This document shows, piece after piece, positions 27,896 through 35,793 of a stretch of DNA of 64,000 nt. This DNA is from Mesorhizobium mediterraneum (GTDB taxonomy: Bacteria; Pseudomonadota; Alphaproteobacteria; Rhizobiales; Rhizobiaceae). Position numbers and translations under genes: made by a program. The stretch covers positions 62,001-126,000 of the forward strand of contig NZ_NPKI01000011.1 in the NCBI RefSeq assembly GCF_002284565.1. Direction: 5' to 3'. Every line of letters starts with the position of its first letter. Position 1 is the stretch's first letter. The notes under the pieces are model-generated. The model was not told the origin of the DNA and searched no databases. It saw nothing but the letters and a program-made list of their open reading frames with translations.

Positions 27896-28594
27896 ATGCG
27901 GGTGCTGGTGGTCCAGAATTTCGACAATGAGGGCCTTGGCCAGATCGGCGCAGCTCTTGTCGAGGCGGGTGCCGACATCGATCTGCGCCGGCCCTATTGT
28001 GGCGAGACGCTGCCGCAGGACAGCGATGCGCACGACGCCATGGTCGTGCTCGGCGGCGCCCAGAATGCATTGGACGACGAGATTTGCCCGTATTTTCCGG
28101 GGTTGCTCGACCTGACGCGCGATTTCGCCGACAAGGATCGCGCCGTTCTCGGTATATGCCTTGGCAGCCAACTGGTCGCGCGCGCCTTCGGCGGCGAGAA
28201 CCGGATCGGCGGCGCCTCGGAATTCGGCTGGCACAAGGTCTCGCTCACTCCGGCCGCCAAGGCCGATCCGGTGCTCGGCGCGCTACCCGAAAAATTTCCC
28301 ATCTTCGAATGGCACGACGACACCTTTGCACTGCCTGAAAACGCTGTGCGGCTCGCCGGCAACGACGTCGCCGAGAACCAGGCGTTTCGCATCGGCCGCG
28401 CCGTCTATGGCTTTCAGTTCCATTTCGAGGCGGACCGGCCGATGGTCCGCGACTGGAGCAGGTCCTTCGCCCCGCTCATAGCCGAGCGGCATCCTGACTG
28501 GAGTGACCGGCTCGACGACGAAATGGCCCGCAACGGAGCGGATGCGGATGCCGCCGGGCTGGCCATCGCCCGCGCCTGGGTGGCGACGATCTGA
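27896..28594 (+). CDS. Type 1 glutamine amidotransferase (GATase1-like)
   Basis: A 232-residue stand-alone class I amidotransferase domain. The nucleophile elbow is LGICLGSQL (Cys near residue 90) and the His-x-Glu pair is FQFHFE (near 182-184), so the Cys-His-Glu triad is complete. Stand-alone members often act on gamma-glutamyl compounds or as peptidases. The start at 27896 (MRVLVVQNF) was preferred; AGCAGG lies seven bases upstream, and an ATG six codons earlier is possible. Divergent from the hypothetical gene. Confidence 0.85.
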   Translation: MRVLVVQNFDNEGLGQIGAALVEAGADIDLRRPYCGETLPQDSDAHDAMVVLGGAQNALDDEICPYFPGLLDLTRDFADKDRAVLGICLGSQLVARAFGGENRIGGASEFGWHKVSLTPAAKADPVLGALPEKFPIFEWHDDTFALPENAVRLAGNDVAENQAFRIGRAVYGFQFHFEADRPMVRDWSRSFAPLIAERHPDWSDRLDDEMARNGADADAAGLAIARAWVATI

Positions 28595-28854
28595 CGGCTT
28601 GTCAGGGCCGACGTTGCATATTTGGCACGCTGACAAAAATCCGCTGTGGACAGCTTGTTTCGTCCTTGGCTTGTGGCCGGCCGCCACCCTAGAAGGCACG
28701 CGCTCTGCATCTTCCGTGCAACCGCGATGAACCCTTTGTGTCACTCGCGCGACACATCGCCGATACAGAACATCCCTAGAAGCGCGAAATCGTATTTTCG
28801 TTTCAACCCATTGGTAACCCGCCTCGTGCACAGATGCAGAAAGCTCAACAAGAG

Positions 28855-28995
28855 ATGACGTCCGTGAAAGCAGCGCTTCTGTCCTTTGCCATGTTGTCGG
28901 CCATCGTGTTGTGCGGCCTCGGCACTTATTCCGGCGACGCAGCCGCCAACCACAACGCCGTCGACGGCTACGGCGTCACCGCCGCGCTTCGCTAG
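28855..28995 (+). CDS. Small predicted secreted or membrane peptide (46 aa)
   Basis: The ORF reads MTSVKAALLSFAML, a hydrophobic core to about residue 23, then a polar tail ending VTAALR. It looks like a signal peptide plus a 20-residue tail, with a Cys at residue 20 that could be a lipobox variant. AAGAG is immediately upstream, closer than ideal. No homologue is recalled; hence modest confidence. The preceding 260 bases hold no other ORF. Confidence 0.4.
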   Translation: MTSVKAALLSFAMLSAIVLCGLGTYSGDAAANHNAVDGYGVTAALR

Positions 28996-29095
28996 CGCGT
29001 GCCACCCAGAAGCCTGCCTTTGGGCTTGACCCGAGGGTGCGCAGCGGTTTTGGGATAACGACATAAACAAACTAAGACTTGAAGCGCGACCCGCC

Positions 29096-29890
29096 TTAAG
29101 CCCTTTCACCTGACACCACCAGGATACGCTTGTCGGCGCCGTCCACGACGAGCGCGGTGAGGTTTCCCGTCTGGTAGGCGAGCGTGTCGATATTGACGCG
29201 GTTGATCATCACCTCGGCCTCCGGCACCGGTGTGTGGCCATGCACCACGATCTTCGGATGGAGGCCTGGATGGTTGTGGAAGATATCGCGGATCCAGATC
29301 AGGTCCTGCGTGGTCTGACTTTCCAGCGCAATGCCTGGCCGGATGCCGGCATGGCAGAAGAAGAAGTCGCCGAACGTCAGTGAAAACGGCAGCGACTGCA
29401 AGAAGTCGACATGGCTTTTCGGCACGGCCTCGACAAGTGCTGCATGGCCTTGCCGCAGTGCCGCCTCGGACCTGCCAAACCACGCGCCGCCGCCTTCATT
29501 GATCGCCACCCCGTAGGATTGCGCGGTCTGGATGCCGCCATAGCGCATGAAAAGTCCGTCTGCGTCGGGGGCATCGAGGAAGTCGAGGAAGCCGATGTCG
29601 TGGTTGCCCGCGAGCATCAGGTGACGCCGGTCGCGTTTTCGCGCTTCGATCAGGAAATCAAGGACCCTCTTGGAGTCCGGGCCGCGGTCGACATAGTCGC
29701 CGAGATAGATGACACGCCAGTCGGCTGGTCGCGCCTGGATGATCTCGGCCGCAATCCGGCGGTACATGGCGACCAGCAGATCGAGCCGGCCATGCACATC
29801 GCCGACCGCATAAAGGCGCATGCCTTCCGGTCCGCGCGCGTCGAGAAAGTGGATGCCGGGGGCGGTCAATGCTTCCATCTCCGTGATCAT
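29096..29890 (-). CDS. Metallophosphoesterase (PPP-type serine/threonine phosphatase-like)
   Basis: A 264-residue calcineurin-like phosphoesterase with all metal motifs: GDVHGRLD, GDYVDRGPDS, AGNHD, and later VHGHTPV. Bacterial relatives are PrpA/ApaH-like protein or dinucleotide phosphatases. The start MITEMEAL at 29890 is 14 bases after the lldD stop, so it is probably the last gene of a FadR-lldD-phosphatase transcript. A link to lactate metabolism is not evident. Confidence 0.85.
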   Translation of the reverse strand: MITEMEALTAPGIHFLDARGPEGMRLYAVGDVHGRLDLLVAMYRRIAAEIIQARPADWRVIYLGDYVDRGPDSKRVLDFLIEARKRDRRHLMLAGNHDIGFLDFLDAPDADGLFMRYGGIQTAQSYGVAINEGGGAWFGRSEAALRQGHAALVEAVPKSHVDFLQSLPFSLTFGDFFFCHAGIRPGIALESQTTQDLIWIRDIFHNHPGLHPKIVVHGHTPVPEAEVMINRVNIDTLAYQTGNLTALVVDGADKRILVVSGERA

Positions 29891-29904
29891 GCCGTCACGG
29901 GAGT

Positions 29905-31041
29905 CTAACGCCGAAGCTGATCCTTGCCCATGTCGGTTACCAGACGCTTTCCGCACAGCGCCAGCGTTATGTCCATCTCCTTGCGGATAATTTCCAAGGC
30001 TTTTGTAACCCCATCCTTGCCGAGCGCGCCCAGGCCGTAAAGGAAAGGCCGGCCGATATAGGTGCCCTTGGCGCCGAGGCACAGCGCTTTCAGCACATCC
30101 TGGCCCGAGCGGATGCCGCCATCCATATGGACCTCGATCGTGTCGCCGACCGCGTCGGCGATCTCTTCCAGCACTCCGATCGATGACGACGCACCGTCGA
30201 GCTGGCGTCCGCCATGATTGGAGACGATGATCGCGTCGGCGCCCGTCTTGGCTGCCATCAGCGCGTCCTCCTTGTCGAGGATGCCCTTCAGGATCAGCTT
30301 GCCGCCCCAGCGTTCCTTGATCCAAGCAACGTCCTTCCACGACAGATGCGGGTCGAACTGCTCCGTCGTCCATGACGACAGCGAGGTGAGGTCGCCGACG
30401 CCCTTGGCGTGACCGACGATGTTGCGGAAGGTCCGACGCTTGGTGCCCGCCATGCCAATGCACCAGCCCGGCCTGGTCGCCATCTGCCAGATGTGTTTCG
30501 GCGTGAAGCGCGGCGGCGCCGAAAGCCCGTTGCGGATATCCTTGTGGCGCTGGCCGAGGATCTGCAGGTCGAGCGTCAGCACCAGTGCCGAGCATTTCGC
30601 AGCCTTCGCCCTGTCGATGAGATCGAGGACGAAATCCTTGTCGCGCAGCACGTAGAGCTGGAACCAGAACGGCTTCTTGGTCACGGATGCGACATCCTCG
30701 ATCGAGCAGATGCTCATCGTCGACAGCGTGAACGGCACTCCGAATTCCTCGGCCGCCTGCGCCGCCAGCATCTCGCCGTCGGGGTGCTGCATGCCGGTCA
30801 TGCCGGTCGGCGCCAGCGCCACCGGCATCGCCACCTTCTCGCCGATCATGGTCGATTCCAGCGAGCGGTTGCTCATGTCGACCAGCACGCGCTGGCGGAA
30901 TTTGATCTTTTGGAAATCCTCCTCGTTGGCCCGGTAGGTGCTTTCGGTCCATCCACCTGAATCGGCATAGTCGAAGAACATCTTCGGCACGCGGCGGCGC
31001 GCCAGGTCCTTGAGATCGGCGATGGTGAGGATCATGCTCAT
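29905..31041 (-). CDS. lldD: L-lactate dehydrogenase (FMN-dependent alpha-hydroxy-acid oxidase family)
   Basis: A 378-residue FMN enzyme oxidising L-lactate to pyruvate at the membrane, electrons passing to quinones. Family motifs are complete: MFFDYADSGGW (substrate Tyr), LAPTGMTGMQHPDGE, and the active-site SNHGGRQLDGASSSI with the catalytic His and Arg, then DGGIRSGQDVLKAL. It directly follows the FadR-family regulator gene (55 bases). Related mandelate or glycolate oxidases cannot be fully excluded, but LldD with a FadR regulator is the usual pairing. Confidence 0.9.
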   Translation of the reverse strand: MSMILTIADLKDLARRRVPKMFFDYADSGGWTESTYRANEEDFQKIKFRQRVLVDMSNRSLESTMIGEKVAMPVALAPTGMTGMQHPDGEMLAAQAAEEFGVPFTLSTMSICSIEDVASVTKKPFWFQLYVLRDKDFVLDLIDRAKAAKCSALVLTLDLQILGQRHKDIRNGLSAPPRFTPKHIWQMATRPGWCIGMAGTKRRTFRNIVGHAKGVGDLTSLSSWTTEQFDPHLSWKDVAWIKERWGGKLILKGILDKEDALMAAKTGADAIIVSNHGGRQLDGASSSIGVLEEIADAVGDTIEVHMDGGIRSGQDVLKALCLGAKGTYIGRPFLYGLGALGKDGVTKALEIIRKEMDITLALCGKRLVTDMGKDQLRR

Positions 31042-31096
31042 GGGCTTCCCGCTGGTTCTCGCTAATTCGTCGTTGTTGATTTTGTCTGCCCGGCGC

Positions 31097-31933
31097 TCAC
31101 GTGCGTTTCCTTGCCGGCTCGCCGTCGCCGGCTTCGGAGCGCTGCATGAGCCTCAGCCGCGACACGCGCTGCCAGTCGCCGCTGCGCTCCGCCTCGGCCA
31201 TGGCGCGTTCGACATGGGTGATGTGGTCCATCGCCGCCTGCCGTGCGGCCGCCGGATCGCCGGCCTTCACCGCTGCGTAGATCGCCCGGTGCTGCGAAAG
31301 CAGCGCCTCACGCGCGCCCGGCACGTTGAACACCAAGAGCCGGTTCTGGAACACGCCCTCCGACAGCAGCCGGTAGCACGAGCGCAGCGTGTGCAGGAGG
31401 ATGATGTTGTGCGCGCATTCGCAGATCGCGTGGTGGAACTCGACGTCGATTTCCGCCTCGTCGTCGAAGTTGCCGGTCCGGTGCGCCTCGTCCATGCGCG
31501 CCATGATGCGGTCGAGCAGCGCCAGGTCGTCGGCTGTGGCGCGCCGCGCCGCATACTCGGCCGCCACCGCCTCGATCTCGCGACGGTATTCCAGATAGTC
31601 GGTCGCCGCCTTGCGGTGCATGGAGATCAGGTCCGTCACCGGCTTGGTGAACAATTGGCCGATGACGTCGGCGACATACGTGCCGCCGCCGGGCCTCGTC
31701 GTCAAAAGTCCGCGCCCCTCCAGCGCCTTCAGCGCGCCGCGCAGGATCGGCCGCGACACCTCGAACTGGCGTGCCAGCTCGCGTTCGCCCGGCAGCCTGT
31801 CGCCGGTGCGCAGAACGCCTTCGAGGATCAGGCTCTCGATCTGCTGCACCACCTCGTCGGCGGTGCGGGAATGCTCGATCCTGGAGAAAATGTCGCTCAA
31901 CGGGGATGCCTGGGGATTGAAGCGGTGTCGCAA
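31097..31933 (-). CDS. FadR-subfamily GntR transcriptional regulator (LldR/PdhR-like)
   Basis: A 278-residue regulator. The winged HTH contains LPGERELARQFEVSRPILRGALKALE (about residues 46-71) and the all-helical FCD ligand-binding domain follows, with Asp and His residues for a metal-carboxylate site (EIDVEFHHAICECAHN). FCD regulators commonly sense lactate, glycolate or pyruvate. It heads the operon with lldD. A dyad just upstream of its start and a stronger related dyad before glcD suggest it controls both. Confidence 0.9.
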   Translation of the reverse strand: MRHRFNPQASPLSDIFSRIEHSRTADEVVQQIESLILEGVLRTGDRLPGERELARQFEVSRPILRGALKALEGRGLLTTRPGGGTYVADVIGQLFTKPVTDLISMHRKAATDYLEYRREIEAVAAEYAARRATADDLALLDRIMARMDEAHRTGNFDDEAEIDVEFHHAICECAHNIILLHTLRSCYRLLSEGVFQNRLLVFNVPGAREALLSQHRAIYAAVKAGDPAAARQAAMDHITHVERAMAEAERSGDWQRVSRLRLMQRSEAGDGEPARKRT

Positions 31934-31951
31934 GATAAAGCCAGCGTCGCC

Positions 31952-31976
31952 AACTGGTCAAATTATTTATCCAATT
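31952..31976. promoter_or_regulatory. Operator-like dyad upstream of the FadR-family gene
   Basis: An imperfect 25-bp palindrome with outer arms AACTGG (31952-31957) and CCAATT (31971-31976). It has 16 of 23 positions in common with the perfect palindrome at 33661-33683, including ACTGGT, AAA, TTT and CCA. It lies 19 bp before the regulator start in the 163-bp region divergent to the DUF3422 gene. Confidence 0.55.
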
Positions 31977-32096
31977 TTCCCGACCGAGTCGGTTTCGCTG
32001 CTGTCGCCGCATATCGCGTTCGGCTAACTTGTTGTTTGCGTCCCTTGGCAATTGGCTCTAGAGGGACGACGATTGCGCAAGCCCGGGGGACCAGCC

Positions 32097-33419
32097 GTGG
32101 CAGATGACCCGTCCAATCTCGAATTTCAGCCTCGCGTCAAGGGCAGCGTCATGGGCTTTCCGGCGCATGAGGGACGGCCTGGCGCGCTTGGCGAGGTTCA
32201 CGCCCGTCCGCATCCGCTGGTCGAGAAACCGCGCGTGCTGGTGCAGCTTTCCTTCATGACCGAAGCCGGATCCGGCGTCGACCAGGCGGTGCTTTCCGAA
32301 CTGTCGCGACGCCTCGGCATCGCCGCGCCCGACCCCCACGCCCGCCACCATGCGATGAAGTGGGGCAAGGGCTCGCTGCGCTGGGAACGGCACACGGAAT
32401 TCTCGACCTACCTGTGGGAAGGGCCGCTCGCCGCGAGCGGCCAGCGCCAGGAAGATTCGCCTTTCGGCAACGGGTTTTCGCCGCCGGGAACGGTGATATC
32501 CGGCATCAGGCTCGAAATACGCAAATGGACGCAGGCGAGCGAAAAGCTGATCGCCGGCTTCGACCCGACCAGCCTGTGCTATTCGCTGGTCGAGCGCGGC
32601 AACGCCGCTATCGTCACCGATTTCCGCCAGGACGGCGACGGCATGACCCGCATGCTGGTGCTCGACCGCGGCCTGACGCCGGCACGCACCGGCGCGCTGG
32701 CGCAACGGCTGATCGATATCGAAACCTACCGCACGCTGGCCATGCTTGGCCTGCCGCTGGCGCTGACCTTGTCCGGTCGCGCCCGCCGCATCGAAGACAG
32801 GCTGGCTCAGACCACGCTGGAAATGAAGGTCGCCGAGACCCGCGACAGCCAGACGCTGCTTGCCGACCTAACCGAGCTGGCCGCCGAGTTGGAGGCCGAC
32901 GCCGCCTCCAGCCTCTACCGCTTCGGCGCCAGCCGCGCCTATGACGGCATCGTCCGCGAGCGCCTGGAGGCGCTGGAGGAGGAGGCGGTGCCCGGTTACG
33001 ACACCTGGGGCGGATTCCTGCAGCGTCGCGTCGCCCCCGCCATGCGCACCTGCCGTTCGGTCGAGGAGCGTCAGGCCAATCTGTCGACGAAGCTCACCCG
33101 CGCCACCACGCTGCTGCGCACCTGGGTCGATGTCGAGGTCGAGAAGCAGAACCGCGGTCTGCTGGCGTCGATGAACAACCGCGCCCGTCTGCAATTGCGC
33201 CTGCAGCAGACGGTGGAAGGTCTCTCGGTCGCTGCTGTCTCCTATTATGTCGTCGGCCTCATCGGCTATGTCGCCAAGGGCGTTTCGATCTTCGGCCATG
33301 TCTTTGCGCCGGAGGTCGTCACTGCCGCCTCGGTGCCGCTTGCCATCCTGCTCGTCTGGTGGGGCGTGCGCCGTGTCCGCCGCATGCACTCAGAACCGGC
33401 GAAGCATCCAGGCGAGTAG
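32097..33419 (+). CDS. DUF3422 family membrane protein
   Basis: A 440-residue protein with a long soluble N-terminal part (GRPGALGEVHARPHPLVEKPRV near residue 25 is a family signature) and two C-terminal membrane helices (about 376-394 and 408-428). The GTG start at 32097 is preceded by GGGGGA seven bases upstream; the frame is open 15 codons further up from a TTG. A middle segment rich in Glu and Leu (about 240-300) looks coiled-coil. Function unknown; divergent from the FadR-family gene. Confidence 0.8.
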   Translation: MADDPSNLEFQPRVKGSVMGFPAHEGRPGALGEVHARPHPLVEKPRVLVQLSFMTEAGSGVDQAVLSELSRRLGIAAPDPHARHHAMKWGKGSLRWERHTEFSTYLWEGPLAASGQRQEDSPFGNGFSPPGTVISGIRLEIRKWTQASEKLIAGFDPTSLCYSLVERGNAAIVTDFRQDGDGMTRMLVLDRGLTPARTGALAQRLIDIETYRTLAMLGLPLALTLSGRARRIEDRLAQTTLEMKVAETRDSQTLLADLTELAAELEADAASSLYRFGASRAYDGIVRERLEALEEEAVPGYDTWGGFLQRRVAPAMRTCRSVEERQANLSTKLTRATTLLRTWVDVEVEKQNRGLLASMNNRARLQLRLQQTVEGLSVAAVSYYVVGLIGYVAKGVSIFGHVFAPEVVTAASVPLAILLVWWGVRRVRRMHSEPAKHPGE

Positions 33420-33420
33420 T

Positions 33421-33572
33421 CTCCCCCCTTGAGGGGGAGATGTCGCCGAAGGCGACAGAGGGGGTCGCCTCGGTGGAGCGCCAACGCTCTACCGACAAGA
33501 AATGACGTTGGCACTTTACGCGCCTGGACCCCCTCTGACCGCTTCGCGGCCATCTCCCCCTCAAGGGGGGAG
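33421..33572. repeat. Paired inverted-repeat element R1 (RIME-like), non-coding
   Basis: Two 45-bp arms in inverted orientation, 33421-33465 and 33528-33572. The outer 22 bp and inner 10 bp are identical; the middle palindromes differ in sequence yet each stays self-complementary (TCGCC-GGCGA versus CCGC-GCGG). The 62-bp centre has a GCCAACG/CGTTGGC hairpin. The element lies between the DUF3422 and glcD genes. Confidence 0.8.
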
Positions 33573-33660
33573 AAAGCCAGCGGCAGATTGCCGCCGCAGA
33601 AGCCGGTCCCGGCGTTGGCTTCCGATTTCGGCCAAGCAGGATTTGCAACACGCACCCGCC

Positions 33661-33683
33661 ACTGGTAAAAGATTTTTACCAGT
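33661..33683. promoter_or_regulatory. Perfect FadR/LldR-type operator upstream of glcD
   Basis: ACTGGTAAAA (33661-33670) and its exact reverse complement (33674-33683) are separated by 3 bases. TGGT-N-ACCA dyads are typical of FadR-subfamily regulators. It sits 7 bp before the AAGGAGG ribosome binding site of glcD, a position that would block transcription, and resembles the dyad at 31952-31976. Confidence 0.7.
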
Positions 33684-33702
33684 CAATCGAAGGAGGCTGT
33701 TG

Positions 33703-35199
33703 ATGTCCGGCCTGCTGATGCCGAAGCCAGACGACGCCACGATGCGCCGGCGCGACGAGATCGTCGCCGATATGCGCATGATCGTGCCCGGCGAAGGCGT
33801 GGTCGACGCTGCCAATTCAATGCGCGCCTTCGAGAGCGACGGCCTCACCGCCTATCGGCAATTGCCGCTGGTCGTGGTGCTGCCCGAAACGGTGGCGCAG
33901 GTCTCGCGCGTGCTGAAATATTGCAACGACCGCAACATCCGCGTCGTGCCGCGCGGCTCCGGCACGTCGCTGTCCGGCGGGGCGCTGCCGCTCGAAGACG
34001 CGGTGCTGCTAGTCATGAGCCGGTTCAACCGCATTCTCGAGATCGATTTTCCCAACCGCATCGTCGTCGCCCAGCCGGGCGTCACCAATCTCGGCATCAC
34101 CACCGCCGTCGAGCAGGAGGGTTTTTACTACGCCCCCGATCCATCCTCCCAGATCGCCTGCTCGATCGGCGGCAATGTCGCGGAAAATTCCGGTGGCGTG
34201 CATTGCCTGAAATATGGCCTTACCGCCAACAATGTGCTCGGTATCGAGATGGTGCTGATGAATGGCGAGGTGGTGCGGCTCGGCGGCAAGCATCTCGACG
34301 CGGAAGGCTACGACCTGCTCGGGGTCATGACCGGTTCCGAAGGGCTGCTGGGTGTCGTCACCGAGGTCACCGTGCGCATCCTGAAGAAGCCGGAGACGGC
34401 GCGCGCGCTTTTGATCGGCTTCCCGACCAGCGAGCAGGGCGGCCAATGCGTCGCCGACATCATTGGCGCCGGCATCATCCCGGGCGGCATGGAGATGATG
34501 GACCGCCCGGCGATCCACGCAGCCGAGGATTTCGTCCATGCCGGCTATCCCTTGGATGTCGAGGCGCTGCTGATCGTCGAGCTCGACGGGCCGGGCGTCG
34601 AGGTCGATCATTTGATCGGCCTTGTCGAAGCCATCGCCTACAGGAACGGCTCGACCACCTGCCGCATCTCGCAGTCGGAGCAGGAGCGGCTGAGCTTCTG
34701 GGCCGGCCGCAAGGCAGCCTTCCCGGCGGTCGGCCGCATCTCACCCGACTATTACTGCATGGACGGCACCATCCCGCGCAAGGAACTGCCGCGCGTGCTC
34801 GCCGGCATGCGCGAGCTCTCCGAGAAATACGGGCTCGGCGTCGCCAATGTCTTCCATGCCGGCGACGGCAACCTGCATCCGCTCATCCTCTATGACGCCA
34901 ACATGCCGGGCGAGCTCGACAAGGCGGAAAGCTTCGGCGCCGACATCCTGCGGCTCTGCGTCAAGGTCGGCGGCGTGCTGACCGGCGAGCACGGGGTAGG
35001 GGTGGAGAAGCGCGACCTGATGCCGGAAATGTTCAACCAGATCGACCTCGACCAGCAGATGCGGGTCAAATGCGCTTTCGATCCCAACCATCTGCTCAAT
35101 CCGGGCAAGGTGTTTCCGCAGTTGCGCCGCTGCGCCGAGCTCGGACGCATGCACGTGCATCGCGGGCAAATGGCGTTTCCGGACATTCCGAGGTTTTGA
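33703..35199 (+). CDS. glcD: Glycolate oxidase subunit GlcD (FAD-linked 2-hydroxyacid oxidase)
   Basis: A 498-residue FAD-binding subunit of the GlcDEF complex, which oxidises glycolate (and D-lactate) at the membrane. The FAD-binding type 4 motif is VPRGSGTSLSGGALP near residue 84, with IACSIGGNVAENSGGVHCLKYG near 156. The C-terminal FAD-oxidase domain holds HAGDGNLHPLI and LTGEHGVGVEKR. The start at 33703 has AAGGAGG six bases upstream; the longer open frame runs through the R1 repeat and is rejected. The stop overlaps the ATG of the DUF559 gene by one base. Confidence 0.93.
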   Translation: MSGLLMPKPDDATMRRRDEIVADMRMIVPGEGVVDAANSMRAFESDGLTAYRQLPLVVVLPETVAQVSRVLKYCNDRNIRVVPRGSGTSLSGGALPLEDAVLLVMSRFNRILEIDFPNRIVVAQPGVTNLGITTAVEQEGFYYAPDPSSQIACSIGGNVAENSGGVHCLKYGLTANNVLGIEMVLMNGEVVRLGGKHLDAEGYDLLGVMTGSEGLLGVVTEVTVRILKKPETARALLIGFPTSEQGGQCVADIIGAGIIPGGMEMMDRPAIHAAEDFVHAGYPLDVEALLIVELDGPGVEVDHLIGLVEAIAYRNGSTTCRISQSEQERLSFWAGRKAAFPAVGRISPDYYCMDGTIPRKELPRVLAGMRELSEKYGLGVANVFHAGDGNLHPLILYDANMPGELDKAESFGADILRLCVKVGGVLTGEHGVGVEKRDLMPEMFNQIDLDQQMRVKCAFDPNHLLNPGKVFPQLRRCAELGRMHVHRGQMAFPDIPRF

Positions 35200-35717
35200 T
35201 GGCAACGTCTCAAAATGACGGTTCCTCGCCCCCGCGAAGCGGGGGAGAGGTGGCTCGGGCGAAGCCCGAGACGGAGAGGGGGCCTGCGGCCGACGTGCCA
35301 AGCCGACGCTCACCTGAAAGGATCGCGCGTGCCCGCGCGCTTCGCCATGGCGACAATCCGGCGGAAGCAACCCTCTGGAACGAGCTGAAGGCCAAGAAGC
35401 TGGGCGGATACAAATTCGTGCGTCAGATGCCGATCGGGCCATATTTCGCCGACTTCGCCTGCCGAAGCGAAAAGCTGGTCGTTGAACTGGACGGAAGTCA
35501 GCATGCCGGGAGTTCCTACGATAGGCGACGCGACGAATTCATGCGTGGCGAAGGGTTCTCGGTCGTGCGGTTCTGGAATGTCGACGTACTCAAGGGCCGG
35601 ACGAGCGTTTGCGAGACTATCCTTGCGGTGCTGGAAGGGCGATTGGCCGAAGACGTGATCGCCTCGGACCTGAGGTTCGTTTTTGCGGCCAAGAAGGTTG
35701 GGGGTGGCGCTCTATGA
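35199..35717 (+). CDS. DUF559 (VSR-like endonuclease fold) protein carried between inverted repeats
   Basis: A 172-residue protein. Residues about 45-140 are a DUF559 domain: ARALRHGDNPAEATLWNELK, YKFVRQMPIGPYFADFACRS, then LVVELDGSQH and VVRFWNVDVL. The ADFAC/VELDGSQ Asp and Glu residues fit the PD-(D/E)XK-like active site of very-short-patch-repair type nucleases. Residues 8-28 (SSPPRSGGEVARAKPETERG) are encoded by the left 63-bp repeat. The ATG overlaps the glcD stop, so it can be translated by coupling. It interrupts the glcD-glcE pair, suggesting insertion of a mobile unit. Activity is unproven. Confidence 0.8.
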   Translation: MATSQNDGSSPPRSGGEVARAKPETERGPAADVPSRRSPERIARARALRHGDNPAEATLWNELKAKKLGGYKFVRQMPIGPYFADFACRSEKLVVELDGSQHAGSSYDRRRDEFMRGEGFSVVRFWNVDVLKGRTSVCETILAVLEGRLAEDVIASDLRFVFAAKKVGGGAL

Positions 35718-35782
35718 TTGCCCCCTCTCCGTCTCGGGCTTCGCCCGAGCCACCTCTCCCCCGCTTCGCGGGCGCGAGGAAC
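35221..35782. mobile_element. Inverted-repeat-bounded unit R4 containing the DUF559 gene
   Basis: Arms 35221-35283 and 35720-35782 are 63 bp each, inverted, and differ at a single base. Each arm holds two hairpins, one C/G-run palindrome with a GCGAAGC centre and one GGCTCGGGC/GCCCGAG. The arm layout (palindrome, AGGTGG, palindrome, GAGACGGAGAGGGG) matches the shorter elements R1-R3 in this window, which lack a gene between the arms. I see no target-site duplication. Mobility is inferred. Confidence 0.6.
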
Positions 35783-35793
35783 CAGAGATCGCC

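Noticed and set aside
29891..30952. Upstream extension of the metallophosphoesterase frame across lldD
   Set aside because: The extension is out of frame with lldD and has no motif; the phosphatase has its own start at 29890.
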